From Rheinheimera mesophila (GTDB lineage Bacteria; Pseudomonadota; Gammaproteobacteria; Enterobacterales; Alteromonadaceae): a DNA stretch of 64,000 nucleotides. Below, one piece after another: positions 61,720 through 64,000 of this stretch (within the stretch, counting starts at the first letter, position 1; the number at the start of each line of letters is the position of its first letter). The stretch spans positions 62,001 to 126,000 of the forward strand of contig NZ_LAVS01000004.1 in NCBI RefSeq assembly GCF_000986865.1, read 5' to 3'. The translations under genes and the position numbers were made by a program. Below the pieces are notes generated by a model. That model saw only the letters and a list, made by a program, of their open reading frames with translations, did no database searches and had not been told where the DNA came from.

Positions 61720-63738
61720 ATGAAACCCACAAGTCTGTTGCTATTTATGCGTACTGCCGAAAAATCCTCTTTCCTGTCCGGTTTGTTTTGTTTAGGTCCT
61801 TACCGCTATTTGATCCGCACTCTGGTGCTTGGCGTTTTGCTGTTGAGTCTGAGCAGGTTGGCTCTGGTGGTATGGCAATACGACAGAGTGCAGGGGACGG
61901 GATTGTTGTCTGATGTCATGCTCCAGGGCATACGCGCCGATATGATAGTGCTGTCACTGTTTTTAGCCCTGCCTGCATTGCTTACTCCATTGGCGTCGTT
62001 GCGCAGTTTGAGCCTGGTCTGGTTGAAGTTTAGTTATTGCTGGTGCCTGGCTGCTTTGGTGCTGATCGTGTTTCTGGAGCTGGCAACGCCTGCTTTTATT
62101 TTGCAATACGATGTGCGGCCAAACCGGCTTTTTGTTGAGTATCTGAAGTACCCAAAAGAAGTATTGTCAACCTTATGGTTTGGTTTTCGTTTACCTGTAG
62201 TTTTTGGTGTTGTTGCGACTTTGCTGTTGGCCTGGTTGCTGCGTTGGATGTTCCGCTCGGGCAACTGCAGTCTGGTTCGCTGGTCTCTTGGTAAAACCAT
62301 TGGGCTTTGGTGTCTGGCGCTGGTGCTGCTTTTTGCCGGTATTCGTTCTACCACAGACCACAGGCCCGCTAATCCGGCGATTTTTGCCATTACCTCAGAC
62401 TCGATGGTGAATTCACTGGTCTTAAGTTCTGCCTATTCAGTGCTGTACGCGTTGTACAATTTAAAGCATGAAGCACATTCCAGTGAAATTTATGGCAAAT
62501 TGCCGACGGATCAAATGCTAAGGCTAAGTCTGGACTGGCCCTGGCTGCGCTCTTATCAGTTCATAAATCCGGATTACCCCACCGCACATTGGCAGCAGGC
62601 TGTGGTAAAACGTGATAACCCCCTGAATCTGGTGATCGTACTGCAGGAGAGTCTGGGCGCGACTTTTGTAAAGTCTTTGGGTGGTTTGGCGGTCACACCA
62701 GAGCTTGAAAAGTTAAAGTCACAGGGTATTTGGTTTGAGCATTTATATGCCACAGGCACCCGTTCCGTGCGGGGAATTGAAGCTGTAGTGGCTGGTTTTC
62801 CGCCAACGCCGGCACAAAGCACAGTGAAGTTATCGGCTAGCCAGCAACATTTCACCACGCTGGCATCCATCCTCAAAGCCCAGGGCTATCACACCCAGTT
62901 TATTTATGGTGGTGAAGCGCATTTTGACAATATGCGTAGTTTTTTTACCGGCAATGGGGTGGAGCAGATTGTGGACCAAAGCCAGATGCACAACCCGGTG
63001 TTTAGCGGTAGCTGGGGGGTGAGTGATGAGGATGTTTTTGCTGCGGCGCATCAACAATTGCTCGCTTTACATCAACAGAAGCAGCCATTTTTTAGCCTGA
63101 TTTTTACCTCCAGTAATCATGAACCTTTTGAGTTTCCCGATGGCCGCATCAACCTAAGCGAACAGCCAAAAGCCACAGTCAATAACGCTGTGAAATATGC
63201 CGATTGGGCTATGGGGCAGTTCTTTATCAAGGCCAAACAGAGCGACTATTGGCAAGATACGGTGTTTTTAATAGTGGCCGATCATGACAACAGAGTGTAC
63301 GGAGACAACCTGATCCCGGTCGAAAAGTTCCATATTCCGGGGCTGATTTTGGGTGCTGACACCAAGCCGGGCTTGCTAAAGCCTATAGCCAGTCAGATTG
63401 ATTTAGCGCCTACTTTGTTATCGATGATCGGGGTCTCCAGTTGCCATACCATGACGGGCCGTGATTTTACCCTGGATAGCTCCAGTCCCGGCCGTGCTTT
63501 GTTGCAGTTTGAAAACTATTTTGCCCTGATGCAACAAGAACCAAAGCAGCAGGAGTTGGTGATATTACAACCTAACGGTGAAACCGTTGCCGGGTTTTAT
63601 CAGATACAACAGCAAAAGCTTCATCTAAGCGCTAAGGCTGTGTCACAGGCAGATAAAAACCGAGCTTTGGCATTAGTGCAGTTGCCGTCGTATTTATATC
63701 GGGAGCAGAAAAACTCAAGCGAAGCCCGTTGTTTATAG
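61720..63738 (+). CDS. LtaS-family membrane sulfatase/phosphoglycerol or phosphoethanolamine transferase
   Basis: The 672-residue protein has about five N-terminal TMs (to about 200) and a periplasmic alkaline-phosphatase-like domain. It resembles the Gram-negative LTA-synthase/OpgB group. The domain shows VIVLQESLGATFVKSLGG (metal-binding Glu), the nucleophile region YATGTRSVRGIEAVVAGFP (Thr) and FLIVADHDNRVYG (metal Asp/His). Such enzymes modify periplasmic glucans or lipids with phosphoglycerol or phosphoethanolamine. The ATG at 61720 has a weak AGG site. The promoter box spacing instead favours ATG 61747, which would give 663 residues. Confidence 0.8.
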   Translation: MKPTSLLLFMRTAEKSSFLSGLFCLGPYRYLIRTLVLGVLLLSLSRLALVVWQYDRVQGTGLLSDVMLQGIRADMIVLSLFLALPALLTPLASLRSLSLVWLKFSYCWCLAALVLIVFLELATPAFILQYDVRPNRLFVEYLKYPKEVLSTLWFGFRLPVVFGVVATLLLAWLLRWMFRSGNCSLVRWSLGKTIGLWCLALVLLFAGIRSTTDHRPANPAIFAITSDSMVNSLVLSSAYSVLYALYNLKHEAHSSEIYGKLPTDQMLRLSLDWPWLRSYQFINPDYPTAHWQQAVVKRDNPLNLVIVLQESLGATFVKSLGGLAVTPELEKLKSQGIWFEHLYATGTRSVRGIEAVVAGFPPTPAQSTVKLSASQQHFTTLASILKAQGYHTQFIYGGEAHFDNMRSFFTGNGVEQIVDQSQMHNPVFSGSWGVSDEDVFAAAHQQLLALHQQKQPFFSLIFTSSNHEPFEFPDGRINLSEQPKATVNNAVKYADWAMGQFFIKAKQSDYWQDTVFLIVADHDNRVYGDNLIPVEKFHIPGLILGADTKPGLLKPIASQIDLAPTLLSMIGVSSCHTMTGRDFTLDSSSPGRALLQFENYFALMQQEPKQQELVILQPNGETVAGFYQIQQQKLHLSAKAVSQADKNRALALVQLPSYLYREQKNSSEARCL

Positions 63739-63819
63739 CGCAGATATCACAGCGCAACAGATTGATTTTTCTTTATGACAGGCTAGTCTGGCTGCATCGT
63801 GGTTAAAGACAGGCAGGTT

Positions 63820-64000
63820 ATGCAGCGCAGATTATGGCTCAGCCTGGCGGTGAGCGATGTCAACGCATCCACCGACTGTTATCTGCAACTGGATTTGCTC
63901 CGCAGTTCAGTGACGATAGCGCCAATTGCATTCTGTTGTCTGATCATCTGTATCTGATGCTATTAACCAAAGCGAGGTTTGCTTCATTCAGCCCGAATCC
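63820..64000 (+). pseudogene. VOC/glyoxalase-like protein, frameshifted and cut by the window end
   Basis: From ATG 63820 (AGGCAGG upstream) the frame reads MQRRLWLSLAVSDVNASTD, a typical VOC-family start, but soon stops at a TGA at 63955-63957. The next frame (+1) continues the same family, FAPQFSDDSANCILLSDHLY then MLLTKARFASFSPN, up to the window edge. The two join at CAACTGGATTTG (63886-63897). One missing base, most simply GGG reduced to GG at 63891, would restore one frame. It is either a real inactivating deletion or a sequencing error; homology is inferred from pattern memory. Confidence 0.7.

Noticed and set aside
1-64000. tRNA, rRNA or CRISPR features
   Set aside because: I found no cloverleaf-like sequence in the gaps, no rRNA signature and no regularly spaced short repeats.

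Overview
The window looks like chromosomal DNA of a free-living, chitin-degrading gammaproteobacterium of the Alteromonadales/Rheinheimera type. I base this on gene order and protein style: lolCDE next to mfd, comEC-msbA-lpxK-ycaR-kdsB in the enterobacterial order, gltA divergent from sdhCDAB-sucABCD, an E. coli-type lysine riboswitch before lysC, NhaD, and secreted chitinases with CBM5/12-like modules. The genus is inference. I see no rRNA, tRNA, CRISPR array, prophage or intact insertion sequence.

Layout. 1-971: 3' part of a CoA-transferase/acyl-CoA hydrolase gene. 1032-8048 (minus): a small outer-membrane barrel, then a chitinolytic block (GbpA-like LPMO and two GH18 chitinases) with NagR-like operators upstream. 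8530-10233: an M49-like metallopeptidase lipoprotein. 10406-15047 (minus): an MksF-MksE-MksB condensin operon with no MksG/JetD nuclease. 15185-16433: nhaD broken by a one-base frameshift. 16434-18379: terminator, two dispersed repeats, lysine riboswitch and lysC. 18428-26925 (minus): HDOD protein, radD, small lipoprotein, csiV, mfd, PilZ protein. 27012-38372: lolC-lolD-lolE, DUF2062 gene (minus), comEC, msbA-lpxK-ycaR-kdsB, a pseudouridine synthase and tcdA. 38424-41412 (minus): csdE, csdA and gltA. 41783-51422: sdhCDAB, sucA, sucB and sucCD, the last three parts separated by terminator hairpins. 51520-52429: two small envelope genes.

52842-63738 is the most interesting part. A five-gene run (thermostable-hemolysin-family protein, AMP-dependent acyl ligase, heme-oxygenase-like diiron protein, SDR, TPR protein) is followed by a QseB/QseC-type two-component system. 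Its genes are translationally coupled to a cupredoxin, an FTR1-like membrane protein with degenerate metal motifs and an outer-membrane-like protein. A BLUF photoreceptor and an LtaS-family sulfatase follow. A CTTAAG-N5-TTTAAG box lies before the first operon and a perfect CTTAAG-N5-CTTAAG box before the sulfatase gene. These are the sites expected for a QseB/PmrA-type regulator, so the region may be one envelope-remodelling regulon around an undescribed acyl-processing pathway. The window ends in a frameshifted VOC/glyoxalase-like gene.

A family of roughly 80-140 bp intergenic repeats with TATACCC-type ends and internal hairpins occurs at least five times (10234, 16547, 16623, 26148, 28224). 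One copy directly abuts the lysine riboswitch and one lies inside the lolCDE operon.
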